Shown: positions 13,806-14,119 of the stretch, piece by piece
How positions within the stretch are numbered: the stretch's first letter is position 1
Layout: each line of letters begins with the position of its first letter
Origin: Roseiarcus sp043739325
Lineage (GTDB): Bacteria; Pseudomonadota; Alphaproteobacteria; Rhizobiales; Beijerinckiaceae
Reading direction: 5' to 3'
NCBI GenBank assembly: GCA_043739325.1
Contig: JAYUFK010000167.1
Location: 1 to 14,119 of the forward strand
DNA length: 14,119 nucleotides
The notes under the pieces: model-generated
Databases searched by the model: none
What the model was told of the DNA's origin: nothing
The model's input: the letters and a program-made list of their open reading frames with translations, nothing else
Position numbers and translations under genes: made by a program

Positions 13806-14119
13806 ATGGCGATATTGAGCTTCAAAGACCCATCGACCGAGCGTTTTTTCCGCGATGGGAGGTCGCCGAAGGCCGGGTGGGTCGCGATCGTCAAGTCGGC
13901 GGCGCGCAAACTCGATATGCTGAATTCCGCCTCCGCCTTAAAGGACCTCGCATCGCCGCCCGGCAACCGGCTGGAAGCGTTGCGAGGCGAGCGAGCCGAT
14001 CAATGGTCTATTCGCGTCAACGATCAATGGCGCTTGTGTTTTAAATGGTCCGAACTTGGACCGATCGATGTTGAAATTGTCGATTATTACTTAACCCGAT
14101 GCCAAGGAGGGCGTCATGC
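13806..14119 (+). CDS. higB: HigB-type RelE/ParE-superfamily toxin (runs to right edge)
   Basis: 104 codons visible, still open at the window end. Family function: ribosome-dependent mRNA endonuclease of a type II toxin-antitoxin pair, here in the toxin-first order typical of higBA. Recognisable HigB sequence runs the whole length: FKDPSTERFFRDG, SAARKLDMLNSA, LASPPGNRLEALRGERADQW, SIRVNDQWRLCFKW and IDVEIVDYY. Most relatives end at or just after EIVDYH (about 92-93 residues); this one continues with YLTRCQGGRH and reads through the next gene's Shine-Dalgarno and start. It may end shortly past the edge, or a stop codon may have been lost. The ATG has no strong Shine-Dalgarno. The gene is behind a promoter/operator of the expected autoregulated form. 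Confidence 0.88.
   Translation, partial: MAILSFKDPSTERFFRDGRSPKAGWVAIVKSAARKLDMLNSASALKDLASPPGNRLEALRGERADQWSIRVNDQWRLCFKWSELGPIDVEIVDYYLTRCQGGRH
14116..14119 (+). CDS. higA: Probable higA antitoxin start (only first codon in window)
   Basis: AAGGAGG (14104-14110) lies five bases before an ATG at 14116, a near-ideal start signal directly after the conserved end of higB and in the +1 frame relative to it. HigB toxins are normally followed by a HigA helix-turn-helix antitoxin that neutralises the toxin and represses the operon. Nothing of the protein can be read, so identity rests only on position. Confidence 0.5.

Noticed and set aside
13754..14044. A 96-codon frame covering the higB promoter and gene
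   Set aside because: It is another reading frame of the promoter and higB; the higB frame carries clear toxin family sequence.

Overview
The window looks like a piece of a GC-rich alphaproteobacterial chromosome, most likely from the Hyphomicrobiales/Rhizobiales. This is inferred from protein style and codon use (dominant GGC/GCG/CGC codons, GTG and TTG starts, Rhizobiales-like PncB, GlcDEF and HigB); I could not run a similarity search. It reads as mostly ordinary metabolic sequence. I see no tRNA, rRNA, CRISPR, insertion sequence, phage or defence island apart from one toxin-antitoxin start at the right edge.

Layout. (1) 1-669, minus: N-terminal part of an exported L,D-transpeptidase-like cell-wall protein that runs off the left edge. 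(2) 755-3635, minus: a translationally coupled lutA-lutB-lutC operon for lactate oxidation through Fe-S/LUD proteins. (3) 3771-5084, plus: pncB, nicotinate phosphoribosyltransferase, divergent from lutA. (4) 5092-5922, minus: a FadR-subfamily GntR regulator, tail to tail with pncB. (5) 6062-11732, plus: an operon of a lactate/glycolate permease (lldP) and the three-subunit FAD/Fe-S glycolate (or D-lactate) oxidase glcD-glcE-glcF, divergent from the regulator. (6) 11813-12493, plus: a DUF2461 protein behind a palindromic terminator-like repeat. (7) 12670-13635, minus: a Tat-exported metallo-beta-lactamase-fold hydrolase. (8) 13806 to the right edge, plus: higB toxin and the first codon of a probable higA antitoxin.

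Working together: LldP would import lactate and/or glycolate. LutABC would oxidise L-lactate to pyruvate. GlcDEF would oxidise glycolate to glyoxylate or D-lactate to pyruvate. The GntR/FCD protein between them is the obvious candidate sensor. A 19-bp inverted repeat (TGGTAAT-N5-ATTACCA) in the regulator/lldP divergent region is the best operator candidate, and an 11-base core of it recurs with one mismatch upstream of lutA, which suggests that one regulator may control both systems. pncB sits inside this cluster without an obvious mechanistic tie.

Most noteworthy non-coding structures: the operator and its 29-bp-spaced half-sites, a near-perfect 16-bp-stem hairpin between lldP and glcD, a palindromic repeat at the end of glcF, and identical 10-base translation-start sequences (GACGATCTTG) at the two TTG-started genes lutA and lldP. 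I did not find convincing evidence of an entirely new biological system. The best candidate for something undescribed is the joint regulation of the two hydroxyacid-oxidising systems.
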